Shown in pieces: positions 1-6,164 of a stretch of 9,173 bases of DNA; the stretch's first letter is position 1, and each line of letters opens with the position of its first letter. The stretch comes from Balneolales bacterium (GTDB taxonomy: Bacteria > Bacteroidota > Rhodothermia > Balneolales > Natronogracilivirgulaceae). A program made the position numbers and the translations under genes. The stretch spans positions 1 through 9,173 of the forward strand of contig SKNL01000132.1 in NCBI GenBank assembly GCA_007120555.1. The letters are read 5' to 3'. The notes beneath the pieces are model-generated. The model made no database searches. It saw only the letters and a program-made list of their open reading frames with translations, and had not been told where the DNA came from.

Positions 1-235
1 CCGGCACCCCTTCAGGAATATCGGCGACCAGTGTGGGATCCTGTATGGGATAGGTAGGGTTGGCGCATGTGAGCACCACCGGATCGATACCGAACTGCGG
101 CAGGTATTTGACGAATTTCAGAAATCGCTGGACACCGGCTCCGCCACTTGGCGGCCAATAATAAGTGATGATGAGCACACGGGTCCGTCCGGCCGTTTCA
201 CCAGAATCGTGGGATATGTCTCCGGGGCTTACCAT
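1..235 (-). CDS. GT4-type glycosyltransferase, N-terminal fragment (cut by window edge)
   Basis: Only the first 78 codons are present; the gene continues past the left edge. After about 18 poorly conserved residues the translation reads VLIITYYWPPSGGAGVQRF, followed by a stretch ending FGIDPVVLT. This is the first beta strand and glycine-rich loop of the GT-B fold of group 1 (GT4) glycosyltransferases, which transfer sugars from nucleotide-sugar donors, usually during surface polysaccharide or glycolipid synthesis. The ATG at 233-235 lies inside the last codons of the upstream membrane-protein gene and overlaps it by 7 bp, which suggests translational coupling within one minus-strand transcript. 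The reading frame stays open upstream of this ATG, but the overlap and the protein alignment favour it. The exact sugar and acceptor cannot be read from this fragment. Confidence 0.82.
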   Translation of the reverse strand, partial: MVSPGDISHDSGETAGRTRVLIITYYWPPSGGAGVQRFLKFVKYLPQFGIDPVVLTCANPTYPIQDPTLVADIPEGVP

Positions 236-2760
236 TTTCTGTAATGCGCTGCCAGTGCCGCCGCACCGATCAGCAGGATGAGGATGTTGAAAAACCAGGA
301 AAGCCGGCTTCCGAGGATGTGTGATCGGGGGTCAAAACGCAATGTCAGCGTATGCTCGCCGGCCGGGATCTCGAATCCGCGCAGTATGTAATTGGTCCGG
401 TGGATGGGTACCGGTTCCCCGTTCAGCTCGGCATGCCATCCTTCCGGATACCAGATCTCGCTGAGTACCAGGAAGGAGGGAGCATCGGTGGACAGGTTCA
501 ACCCGATTTCACGCGGGCCGTACGTTGTGACTTCGGCCGACCGGTTTTCAGTGGGAATGATCTGCGGGATACGGTACTCATCCATCAGAATTGCGGTATG
601 GGACGGATCGAACCGGTTGAGTTCGGCTATGGCGTCGCTGGGCAGCGGGACAATGGCCAGGCTGTCGGCAAACCACGCCTTTGGCAGCGCTTTACGGTTT
701 TCCATGACCACGCCCACGTCGCCGCGGTAGACGATTTCCCATCCGGGCAGGTCAATAGGAATCGGATAGGTCAGGAAGCGGGTATTGAGCATGTTGAGCA
801 CCGGCATGTTCAGCAGTGTCTGTTCCCCGAAAATCGCTTCGTCGATAACATCCTGGTAGTGACTGAGCTTGGCACCGGAGTAGCCGCCTATTGAGGGGTA
901 TACGAATGCGGCGGGTACGGCATTGTTGAACGGGCTGTCACCAAGGGGTAAGGTGCGCCAGGGCCAGGCCTGGCCGTCCCGTTTTTGCTCTTCGACATAG
1001 CGGTCGATGGCGCGCACCTGCCGCGCAATGACGTCGTAGCTGGATACGTCAGCCGCAACCAGCCCGCTTTTATCGGCATATCGACTGCCAACCTGTGCCA
1101 GGTCGACCGCAGCCAGCAGAACGAGTCCGGCAAGCGAATAGGAGGCCGGCACGAAGCGCAGGGCTGTGGCGACCAGCAGCCCGCCTCCAAGCAGTACGAA
1201 CACAAGCATCCGCCGGCTGTCGGAGGCCGCTTTTTCTTCCCGCTGCGGCTTGAGTTCCGTTTCGATGTAGCGATTGACGAACTGCCGCACCTGGGGATCT
1301 TCCGCACGCATGTTCTGCTGGCTGGCCACCTGCCGGGCAAGCTGCTGGTGTTCACCCTCTTTCTCAAAACTGAGCACGTATCCGGAAAAGAGGGTGAAAA
1401 ACAGGGCCATCGCAAGGACGATGCCGCCGGGGAGGTAAAGTTTAGGAAGGATGAGGGATCCGTCCTTCCAGCTGTCATACACCCATTTCATGCCCATCGC
1501 CGCTATGATCGTAAAGGAAAACACAGTGACGATCAGCCACATCTCGGGCGTGCGGAACTTGTTGAAAAAGGGCATATACTGGAAAAACAGGTGATTGAAG
1601 CGGAACAGGTTTTCACCGAGAGAAAAAAGAAGCGTGAGCGATCCGGCACCGAGGAAGACATACTTGAGATTGCCGGGGGCCCGGATCAGGCCGATGACGA
1701 ACATCAGGAAGAGGATGGCGCCGAAATAGTGCGGGCCGCTGGTGAATGTTTTTGGTCCCCAGTAGGTGCCTTCGGCCGAGGAGCCGCCGTAGCTGCCCGG
1801 AATGATGAGCGTGAGCAGTTCGCCCCGTCCCTGCGACCAGGCAAAGGCGTAGTCCACAGTCAGCCCGTCGCCTGCCAGGGCTTCCTCCTGCAGCTCCGAA
1901 CCGCCCCGGGTGCTGTGGGCGGAGTATTCATAGATGCTCCAGTAGGGCTGGATGTTGGCCGCGAGGGCGAGCAGTCCGGCAAGGATCATGAGCGCGGCAC
2001 GCCGCGACCAGTCCGGCAGCACGCCGCGGCGAAATGCAAGCACGCTGTCGTAGACAAACCAGATGCCCAGGGGGAACAGGAAATAGTAGACGACCTGGAC
2101 GTGCTCGGCCCGGAGTGCAAAGTTGAGTGCAATGGCAAATAGAAAGAGTCCGGCCCACCGTTTTTCACTGCGTGAAAGCATCCAGTAGCCTGCCATCACC
2201 CATGGGATCCAGGAGTAGGCAATCAGCTTGGAATTGTGTCCGGCCCCAATGATGATGGGAATGTAGGTGGTGAGGCCGATTCCCAGAGCCGCTATCGCCG
2301 AGGGAAGCGGACGGTATCCCATCAGCCAGAAGAAAAAATAGACCCCCGCAATACAGAAAATGAACGGGAATACCGGGATGAAAACCCTGGAAAAGATCCG
2401 GCGCAAAACAGTATCCAGATGCGTAAAGGCCTTGTTGCTGATGACCGTGTAAGCTGGCATGCCGCTGAATATATTCGTAGCCCAAAGCGCATCCTCCCCG
2501 GTTTCCTCCTGGTATTCGATGACCGACTGGGCGGTGGCACGGAACTGCTGGATGTCGTGTGCGACAAACTGCTGTCCGCCGAAGTACACCTCGCTGAAGA
2601 TAAACGAGGGAACCAGCAGCAGGAATACCAGGACGATCAGGTGCTGATATCGCTGCGGGATTTTCTCCCAAAGGTCAGGCAGGGTGGACCCGGTGCGTTG
2701 CTCTTTGCGTGCTTTGCGGGATGTTTTTTTCGCGGAAGTATCGCGCCGTTTTTTTGCCAT
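229..2760 (-). CDS. YfhO-family polytopic membrane protein (843 aa)
   Basis: A large inner-membrane protein resembling the bacterial YfhO family, whose members are GT-C-like proteins linked to glycosylation of cell-envelope polymers; the substrate here is unknown. A strongly basic cytoplasmic N-terminus (residues 1-25, rich in Lys/Arg) precedes a first membrane segment at about 38-56. A loop containing HD (68-69) and NIFSGMPAY (96-104) follows, as is typical of the family. More hydrophobic segments lie near 127-147, 153-173, 180-196, 203-241, 255-270, 344-381, 405-424, 441-461 and 519-556. A long soluble C-terminal region (about 560-815) contains GGYSGAKLSHYQ (625-636) and a beta-rich stretch with SEIWYPEGWHAELNGEPV (767-784). 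A final membrane helix lies at about 820-838. The length fits the family. No clear Shine-Dalgarno precedes the ATG. It lies 124 bp downstream of gatC and overlaps the following glycosyltransferase by 7 bp, which supports a role in envelope glycan assembly. Confidence 0.85.
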   Translation of the reverse strand: MAKKRRDTSAKKTSRKARKEQRTGSTLPDLWEKIPQRYQHLIVLVFLLLVPSFIFSEVYFGGQQFVAHDIQQFRATAQSVIEYQEETGEDALWATNIFSGMPAYTVISNKAFTHLDTVLRRIFSRVFIPVFPFIFCIAGVYFFFWLMGYRPLPSAIAALGIGLTTYIPIIIGAGHNSKLIAYSWIPWVMAGYWMLSRSEKRWAGLFLFAIALNFALRAEHVQVVYYFLFPLGIWFVYDSVLAFRRGVLPDWSRRAALMILAGLLALAANIQPYWSIYEYSAHSTRGGSELQEEALAGDGLTVDYAFAWSQGRGELLTLIIPGSYGGSSAEGTYWGPKTFTSGPHYFGAILFLMFVIGLIRAPGNLKYVFLGAGSLTLLFSLGENLFRFNHLFFQYMPFFNKFRTPEMWLIVTVFSFTIIAAMGMKWVYDSWKDGSLILPKLYLPGGIVLAMALFFTLFSGYVLSFEKEGEHQQLARQVASQQNMRAEDPQVRQFVNRYIETELKPQREEKAASDSRRMLVFVLLGGGLLVATALRFVPASYSLAGLVLLAAVDLAQVGSRYADKSGLVAADVSSYDVIARQVRAIDRYVEEQKRDGQAWPWRTLPLGDSPFNNAVPAAFVYPSIGGYSGAKLSHYQDVIDEAIFGEQTLLNMPVLNMLNTRFLTYPIPIDLPGWEIVYRGDVGVVMENRKALPKAWFADSLAIVPLPSDAIAELNRFDPSHTAILMDEYRIPQIIPTENRSAEVTTYGPREIGLNLSTDAPSFLVLSEIWYPEGWHAELNGEPVPIHRTNYILRGFEIPAGEHTLTLRFDPRSHILGSRLSWFFNILILLIGAAALAAHYRKW

Positions 2761-2884
2761 GTCCGTTTCTGTGTATGGATATGTTTTAAGTCGCTTTAAG
2801 GGTCAGGCGTTTCGCTTTGGTTGTCGGGCGTGCCGCAGGGGCCGTGCAGGTTGCCGGCCGTGCCAACTCCGGTGGACGGGTACT

Positions 2885-3172
2885 TCAGTCGATCACTCGG
2901 GGTACCCGGAAATAATCGGAATCGGCATCCGGTGCATTTTTCAGGGCCGCTTCGTGGTCCAAAGGGGGAAGGGCCCTGTCCGTGCGGAACCCGGCTTTTG
3001 CATCGGTCACATGTTCAAGCGGCGGAACATGGGATGTGTCGACCTGTCCCAGCAGCTCCATGTAGCCAAGGATGTCATTCATGTCCCTGACCAGGCTCCT
3101 GGCCTCATCATCCGACAGTTGCAGGCGGGCGAGATTGGCCATGTAACGAACATCTTCCAGAGTAACCGACAT
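2885..3172 (-). CDS. gatC: Asp-tRNA(Asn)/Glu-tRNA(Gln) amidotransferase subunit C
   Basis: At 95 aa this has the usual GatC length and layout. The N-terminal helical part reads VRYMANLARLQLSDDEA, followed by a helix with MNDILGYMELLGQVDT. The characteristic HVPPLEHV turn comes next, then the extended C-terminal tail with FRTDRALPPLDHEAALKNAP ending in DYFRVPRVID. GatC wraps around the GatA-GatB interface and stabilises the complex that amidates mischarged Glu-tRNA(Gln) or Asp-tRNA(Asn). gatA and gatB are not in the window; a solitary gatC away from gatAB is common in the FCB group. It is divergent from ptsH across about 200 bp and is probably the first gene of the minus-strand unit leading to the YfhO-like gene. 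The start has no visible Shine-Dalgarno; the sequence upstream is A/T-rich. Confidence 0.93.
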   Translation of the reverse strand: MSVTLEDVRYMANLARLQLSDDEARSLVRDMNDILGYMELLGQVDTSHVPPLEHVTDAKAGFRTDRALPPLDHEAALKNAPDADSDYFRVPRVID

Positions 3173-3206
3173 AAAAAACTGATTTGAGAGTTAAGAATGC
3201 AGAAAA

Positions 3207-3236
3207 AATATGAAGGCAATTTACAAAATGTGTCGC
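3207..3236 (-). promoter_or_regulatory. Possible promoter for gatC
   Basis: Read on the minus strand, GCGACA (3236-3231; 4 of 6 with TTGACA) is followed after 18 bp by CATATT (3212-3207; 4 of 6 with TATAAT). Transcription would begin near 3200, about 28 bp before the gatC ATG. The match is modest and comes from inspection only. Confidence 0.3.
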
Positions 3237-3252
3237 CAAAGTGTAACTTTGG
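3236..3252. repeat. Perfect 7-3-7 inverted repeat between gatC and ptsH
   Basis: CCAAAGT (3236-3242) and ACTTTGG (3246-3252) are exact reverse complements around a GTA spacer. The repeat lies in the divergent intergenic region, just upstream of the weak gatC promoter candidate and about 80 bp upstream of the ptsH promoter candidate. It could be the operator of a dimeric regulator or a short hairpin. No T-tract follows on either strand, so a terminator is unlikely. Confidence 0.45.
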
Positions 3253-3333
3253 GGCATGCTTTCACCGCGAAGGTTGCTGTTTGGTGTCGCTGATGAACAA
3301 GAAGCGTGATCGAGGTGGTAAAAAACCCCATGT

Positions 3334-3362
3334 TTGACTATGATTTTTGCTGATGATATATG
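3334..3362 (+). promoter_or_regulatory. Predicted promoter for ptsH-ptsI
   Basis: TTGACT (3334-3339; 5 of 6 with TTGACA) is followed after exactly 17 bp by TATATG (3357-3362; 4 of 6 with TATAAT). The same site also fits the Bacteroidota pattern loosely: TTTG at 3333-3336, a 20-bp gap, then TATATGTA against TAnnTTTG (4 of 6 fixed positions). Predicted transcription start is near 3369, only about 5-6 nt before the ptsH ATG at 3375, so the mRNA would be nearly leaderless. Confidence 0.6.
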
Positions 3363-3374
3363 TAGATTGCGCGC

Positions 3375-3647
3375 ATGATCAGGAAAAAAGTCACTGTACA
3401 GAATGCTGCCGGCATCCACGCCAGGCCGGCCTCTCTTATCGTTAAGGAAGCGACCCGGTTTGAGTCGGAGTTTCATGTCCACATGTATGGTTACCGGATA
3501 AACGGCAAAAGTATTTTAGGTTTGCTGACCCTTGCGGCAGAGGAAGGGGCCGAGTTGGAGCTGGAACTCGACGGTCCGGATGAGGAAGAAGCGATGGAGC
3601 GGATTGCCACCCTGTTTAACAACGGCTTCAAGATGACAGATAAGTGA
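3375..3647 (+). CDS. ptsH: HPr family phosphocarrier protein
   Basis: This 90-aa protein has the standard HPr length and fold pattern. The active-site segment AAGIHARPAS places the phosphorylatable histidine at residue 15 with Arg17 next to it, exactly as in known HPr proteins; this confirms the ATG start. HPr accepts phosphate from phospho-Enzyme I and passes it to Enzyme II components or regulatory targets in the cytoplasm. A second signature, GKSILGLLTL, puts a serine at position 46 in the context used by HPr kinase/phosphorylase in Gram-positive and some Gram-negative bacteria, so regulation by Ser46 phosphorylation is possible; the kinase gene is not in this window. ptsI follows after 33 bp in the same orientation, the classic ptsHI pair. 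No Enzyme II gene is nearby, so the pair may serve regulation or an EII encoded elsewhere. Confidence 0.95.
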   Translation: MIRKKVTVQNAAGIHARPASLIVKEATRFESEFHVHMYGYRINGKSILGLLTLAAEEGAELELELDGPDEEEAMERIATLFNNGFKMTDK

Positions 3648-3664
3648 AGTGATAAATATCAACA

Positions 3665-3670
3665 AGGAGC
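3665..3670 (+). promoter_or_regulatory. Shine-Dalgarno of ptsI
   Basis: AAGGAG ends 10 nt before the ptsI ATG at 3681. It is noteworthy because the other genes in the window lack an obvious Shine-Dalgarno. It supports the chosen start and independent re-initiation after the ptsH stop. Confidence 0.7.
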
Positions 3671-3680
3671 ACAGGTTTCC

Positions 3681-5471
3681 ATGCAAGAAGAAAATGCGCA
3701 TAAGCCAAATATCACGCTGAATGGCATCACTGCTGTGACCGGACTGGTGATGGGGATTGCACGGATTTATACGAGAGGCAACATCAACATCAATCCGGAT
3801 CCGGTGGATGAAGCCCGATTGCCCGATGAGAAGAAAAAATTCCGTCAGGCACGGAAAACCGTTGGGATGACCATGGAACGGCTCTCCGATTTTGCCGATT
3901 CGAGGAATGACTCGGACACCCGTGACATCATGAATGCGCAATACGAGATACTGAACGACCCGGAACTGGAAACCCGGGTGTATCAGCTTATCGACCAGAA
4001 AAACTTCCGGGCCGAAAAAGCCATTTATGACGCTTTTCAACACTATATCGATCTGATCAAATCCACCAATAAATCCTTTCTTGTCACACGCCTTTCCGAT
4101 CTGCACGACATGCGCGACCGGTTGATCCTCAACGTCCAGCAGCTTGCCGTGATTGCAAGTTTCGGCAAGGATGCCGTCATGGTGTCGGAGGATGTGTCGC
4201 CCGTTGAGGTGATCACCTTTGCCCGGAATGGTGTCAGGGGCATTATCTGCACGGCAGGTGGTCTCACCTCCCATGCATCCATCATTGCAAATGCCATGGG
4301 CATTCCCATGATCATCGGTGCAAAATCGGTATTGCGGACTGTTCAGGATGGGGACACCATCATCCTTGACGGTTACGGACAGAATGTCATTGTGCGGCCG
4401 GATGATGAGACCTCGAGTTCCTACACGCGTGTGATCAAACGCCAAAAGGAAGAGGACAAGTTTCTCCGTCATGTCATCGACAAACCCGCCGAGACCCTTT
4501 GCGGCACCAGGATCGCACTTCAGGCGAATATCGATTTTGAGGATGAAGTGCTGAACATTGACAAATACCGTGCGGAGGGTATCGGCCTGTTGCGGACCGA
4601 TACCCTGCTCATGAACGCCGGACCACTGACCATGGACCGCAGCAGGCAGGAGGATTTTTGCCAGACGGCATACTCCGGCAGCGGATCAGGCATGGTCACG
4701 GTACGTCTTCTTGACGTGGGCGGAGACAAGCTGCTCAACATCAAGCACAAAGAAGCCAATCCTTTTCTTGGATGGAGAGGAGTGCGGATTCTGCTCGATC
4801 GAAGAGAGTTGCTTCAAAGCCAGCTGGAGGCCATATGCCGCGTTGCCGGAAGATATCCGGGAAGGACACGCATACTGGTTCCCATGATCTCCAACCTGGA
4901 GGAGTTTCTGGAGGTGAAAAAGGAGCTGGCCGATATGCAGGAGTTGCTGGAAAAGCGGGGGGTTCCGGTGGACCGGAATGCCAAACTGGGGATTATGGTG
5001 GAGGTGCCCAGCGTCGCGCTTCAAATACGCCAGTTTGCTCCCCACGTCGATTTTTTCAGCATCGGTACCAACGACCTCACACAGTACACCCTTGCGGTGG
5101 ATCGGGGCAACAACCTCATTGCCTCCCTTTACCAGCCGATGCACCCGGCAGTCCTTACGTTTATCTCAATGACTGTCAAGGCAGGCGAGGAGTTTGATAT
5201 CCCTGTTGCCGTGTGCGGCGAGCTGGCTTCCGATCCATTTGCGGCCCTAGTCCTTACCGGCCTTGGTGTCAGGGAACTGAGCATGACGCCGAGACTTATT
5301 CCAAAAGTCAAACAGGCAGTTCGGCTGCACGACCTGGAGGAAATCAAGTCGGTCTCCAGAAAAGTACTGGAGTGCAACAACCGCAGCGAACGGGAAACCA
5401 TCCGGATGGAATGGCGCGAAGCATACGATCTGAAATTGAAAGAAGAGCGCTCGAAAATTAATACTCTATAA
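3681..5471 (+). CDS. ptsI: Phosphoenolpyruvate-protein phosphotransferase (PTS Enzyme I)
   Basis: Enzyme I autophosphorylates from phosphoenolpyruvate and passes the phosphate to HPr. At 596 aa it has near-normal EI length (about 575) and no N-terminal GAF domain, so it is ptsI-like rather than ptsP-like. The N-terminal phosphohistidine/HPr-binding domain (about 10-240) contains GGLTSHASIIANAMGIP, with catalytic His198. The C-terminal PEP-binding barrel keeps the expected residues: Arg305 (GIGLLRT), Arg342 (VRLLDVGGDK), Arg366 (NPFLGWRGVRI), metal ligand Glu441 (GIMVEVPS), Asn464/Asp465 and Arg475 (FFSIGTNDLTQYTLAVDR), and Cys512 (VCGELASD). One oddity is RTDTLLM at 305-311, where the family normally has RTE followed by an aromatic residue. 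The protein is probably active because every other catalytic residue is present. It is transcribed with ptsH. Confidence 0.93.
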   Translation: MQEENAHKPNITLNGITAVTGLVMGIARIYTRGNININPDPVDEARLPDEKKKFRQARKTVGMTMERLSDFADSRNDSDTRDIMNAQYEILNDPELETRVYQLIDQKNFRAEKAIYDAFQHYIDLIKSTNKSFLVTRLSDLHDMRDRLILNVQQLAVIASFGKDAVMVSEDVSPVEVITFARNGVRGIICTAGGLTSHASIIANAMGIPMIIGAKSVLRTVQDGDTIILDGYGQNVIVRPDDETSSSYTRVIKRQKEEDKFLRHVIDKPAETLCGTRIALQANIDFEDEVLNIDKYRAEGIGLLRTDTLLMNAGPLTMDRSRQEDFCQTAYSGSGSGMVTVRLLDVGGDKLLNIKHKEANPFLGWRGVRILLDRRELLQSQLEAICRVAGRYPGRTRILVPMISNLEEFLEVKKELADMQELLEKRGVPVDRNAKLGIMVEVPSVALQIRQFAPHVDFFSIGTNDLTQYTLAVDRGNNLIASLYQPMHPAVLTFISMTVKAGEEFDIPVAVCGELASDPFAALVLTGLGVRELSMTPRLIPKVKQAVRLHDLEEIKSVSRKVLECNNRSERETIRMEWREAYDLKLKEERSKINTL

Positions 5472-5479
5472 AATAGAGT
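5463..5479. other. Small hairpin across the ptsI stop codon
   Basis: ACTCTAT (5463-5469) pairs perfectly with ATAGAGT (5473-5479) around an AAA loop; the ptsI TAA lies at 5469-5471. The stem is AT-rich and has no T-tract after it, so it is at best a weak terminator or an mRNA 3'-end element. Confidence 0.35.
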
Positions 5480-5534
5480 TAAGAAATCCGAAAATATTTG
5501 AAGTGTTGCCGCATTTTGGTTAAATACATAATTG

Positions 5535-5548
5535 TAAAAGCGCTTACA
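5535..5548. promoter_or_regulatory. cre-like (LacI/CcpA-type) operator candidate
   Basis: TAAAAGCGCTTACA matches the catabolite-responsive element consensus TGWNANCGNTNWCA at every constrained position except the second (A for G). The core AAGCGCTT is a perfect palindrome. It lies 64 bp past the ptsI stop, just after a CATAAT hexamer (5527-5532) that could be a -10 element with only a poor -35. LacI-family regulators recognise such boxes. The match comes from inspection, and no cognate regulator is visible here. Confidence 0.4.
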
Positions 5549-5561
5549 TGGAAGCCATGTA
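5545..5561. repeat. Perfect 7-3-7 inverted repeat / hairpin
   Basis: TACATGG (5545-5551) and CCATGTA (5555-5561) are exact reverse complements around AAG. The left arm overlaps the last four bases of the cre-like box. AGGAGG (5563-5568) follows at once, so the hairpin could affect access to that site in an RNA. There is no T-tract after it. Confidence 0.45.
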
Positions 5562-5636
5562 CAGGAGGACAGGGGTGCTTAAGTAAAATTTTTAACATTA
5601 AATAATGAACAACAAAAATAAATAAGGCTCAGGTTC

Positions 5637-5667
5637 TTTACAGCAAAAATTTATTATGGTATATTTG
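5637..5667 (+). promoter_or_regulatory. Promoter of the isoamylase early-set domain gene
   Basis: TTTACA (5637-5642; 5 of 6 with TTGACA) is followed after 17 bp by TATATT (5660-5665; 5 of 6 with TATAAT). The same site reads as a Bacteroidota-type promoter: TTTA (3 of 4 with TTTG), a 19-bp gap, then TATATTTG (5660-5667), a full match to TAnnTTTG. Transcription would start near 5674. This excludes the upstream in-frame ATG at 5656, which lies inside the promoter. Confidence 0.7.
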
Positions 5668-5706
5668 TTTTTCATTGCACTCTGGAACACTAAAAAAACT
5701 GATATC

Positions 5707-6006
5707 ATGATTGAAAAAAAATTCACACCTAAAAGAACCATTTGCAAGGTAACCTTCCGTGTACCGGAAGAGTGGGCTGAAAAAGAAGTTGCCGTTGTCG
5801 GTGATTTCAATGAGTGGGATACCGAAGCCAACAAGCTGGATCAGAAGAACGGCTCCTGGGAAACCACGCTTCGGCTGACACCCCAGACAGAGTACCGGTT
5901 CCGTTATCTGCTGGACGGTGAGCGTTGGGCTAACGATGATTCGGCGGACGGTTACGCCACCAACCCCTACGGTACCGAGGATTCGCTGCTTATTATCGGC
6001 AGCTGA
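5707..6006 (+). CDS. Stand-alone isoamylase early-set (CBM48-like) domain protein
   Basis: This 99-aa protein consists of one immunoglobulin-like carbohydrate-binding domain of the isoamylase N-terminal / CBM48 type. Such domains are found at the front of glycogen branching and debranching enzymes and in AMPK beta subunits, where they bind alpha-glucans. Diagnostic stretches are VAVVGDFNEWD (28-38), a tryptophan in GSWET (49-53), YRFRYLLDGERWANDD (63-78) and GYATNPYGTEDSLLII (82-97). No catalytic domain is attached and there is no signal peptide, so it is probably a cytoplasmic glucan-binding or adaptor protein; its exact role is not known. An in-frame ATG at 5656 would add 17 residues, but that codon lies within the predicted promoter, and the 5707 ATG begins the conserved part after an A-rich leader without Shine-Dalgarno. 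It appears monocistronic, between its own promoter and a strong terminator. Confidence 0.85.
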   Translation: MIEKKFTPKRTICKVTFRVPEEWAEKEVAVVGDFNEWDTEANKLDQKNGSWETTLRLTPQTEYRFRYLLDGERWANDDSADGYATNPYGTEDSLLIIGS

Positions 6007-6032
6007 TCCCTTCTTTGCCGAAAAAGACTGCG

Positions 6033-6093
6033 CGGCCGGTCATGCCATGCTGTGAGAACGTTTCACAGCGGACATGACCGGCCGTTTTTATTT
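6033..6093 (+). terminator. Strong Rho-independent terminator
   Basis: A perfect 12-bp GC-rich stem is formed by CGGCCGGTCATG (6033-6044) and CATGACCGGCCG (6073-6084). It encloses a second perfect stem, GCTGTGA (6049-6055) with TCACAGC (6063-6069). A T-rich tract (TTTTTATTT, 6085-6093) follows directly. It lies 27 bp after the stop of the isoamylase-domain gene and separates it from the birA-tilS-hpt unit. On the minus strand the stem is followed by a T-run only after several bases, so it works best on the plus strand. Confidence 0.9.
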
Positions 6094-6164
6094 CTGCACG
6101 GCCTCAGATATGAGACCTTTTTTTTGTATCATCAGAAAAAACAACCGGAACATATTCTGCTGCA

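Noticed and set aside
985..2142. 385-codon open frame on the plus strand inside the YfhO-like gene
   Set aside because: It lies antisense to a well-recognised membrane-protein gene. The translation is full of charged residues with no family resemblance, as expected from the complement of hydrophobic codons.
2761..2884. Possible small gene or terminator between gatC and the YfhO-like gene
   Set aside because: No convincing coding frame, hairpin with T-run, or promoter was found; only short direct repeats (TTTAAG twice, GGCCGTGC twice) that could arise by chance.
3516..4472. 318-codon open frame on the minus strand opposite ptsH/ptsI
   Set aside because: It is a shadow of two strongly conserved genes on the plus strand; its translation shows no recognisable domain.
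6051..6067. CRP-like dyad TGTGA...TCACA
   Set aside because: The spacer is 7 bp instead of the required 6, and the dyad is the inner stem of the Rho-independent terminator, which explains it fully.
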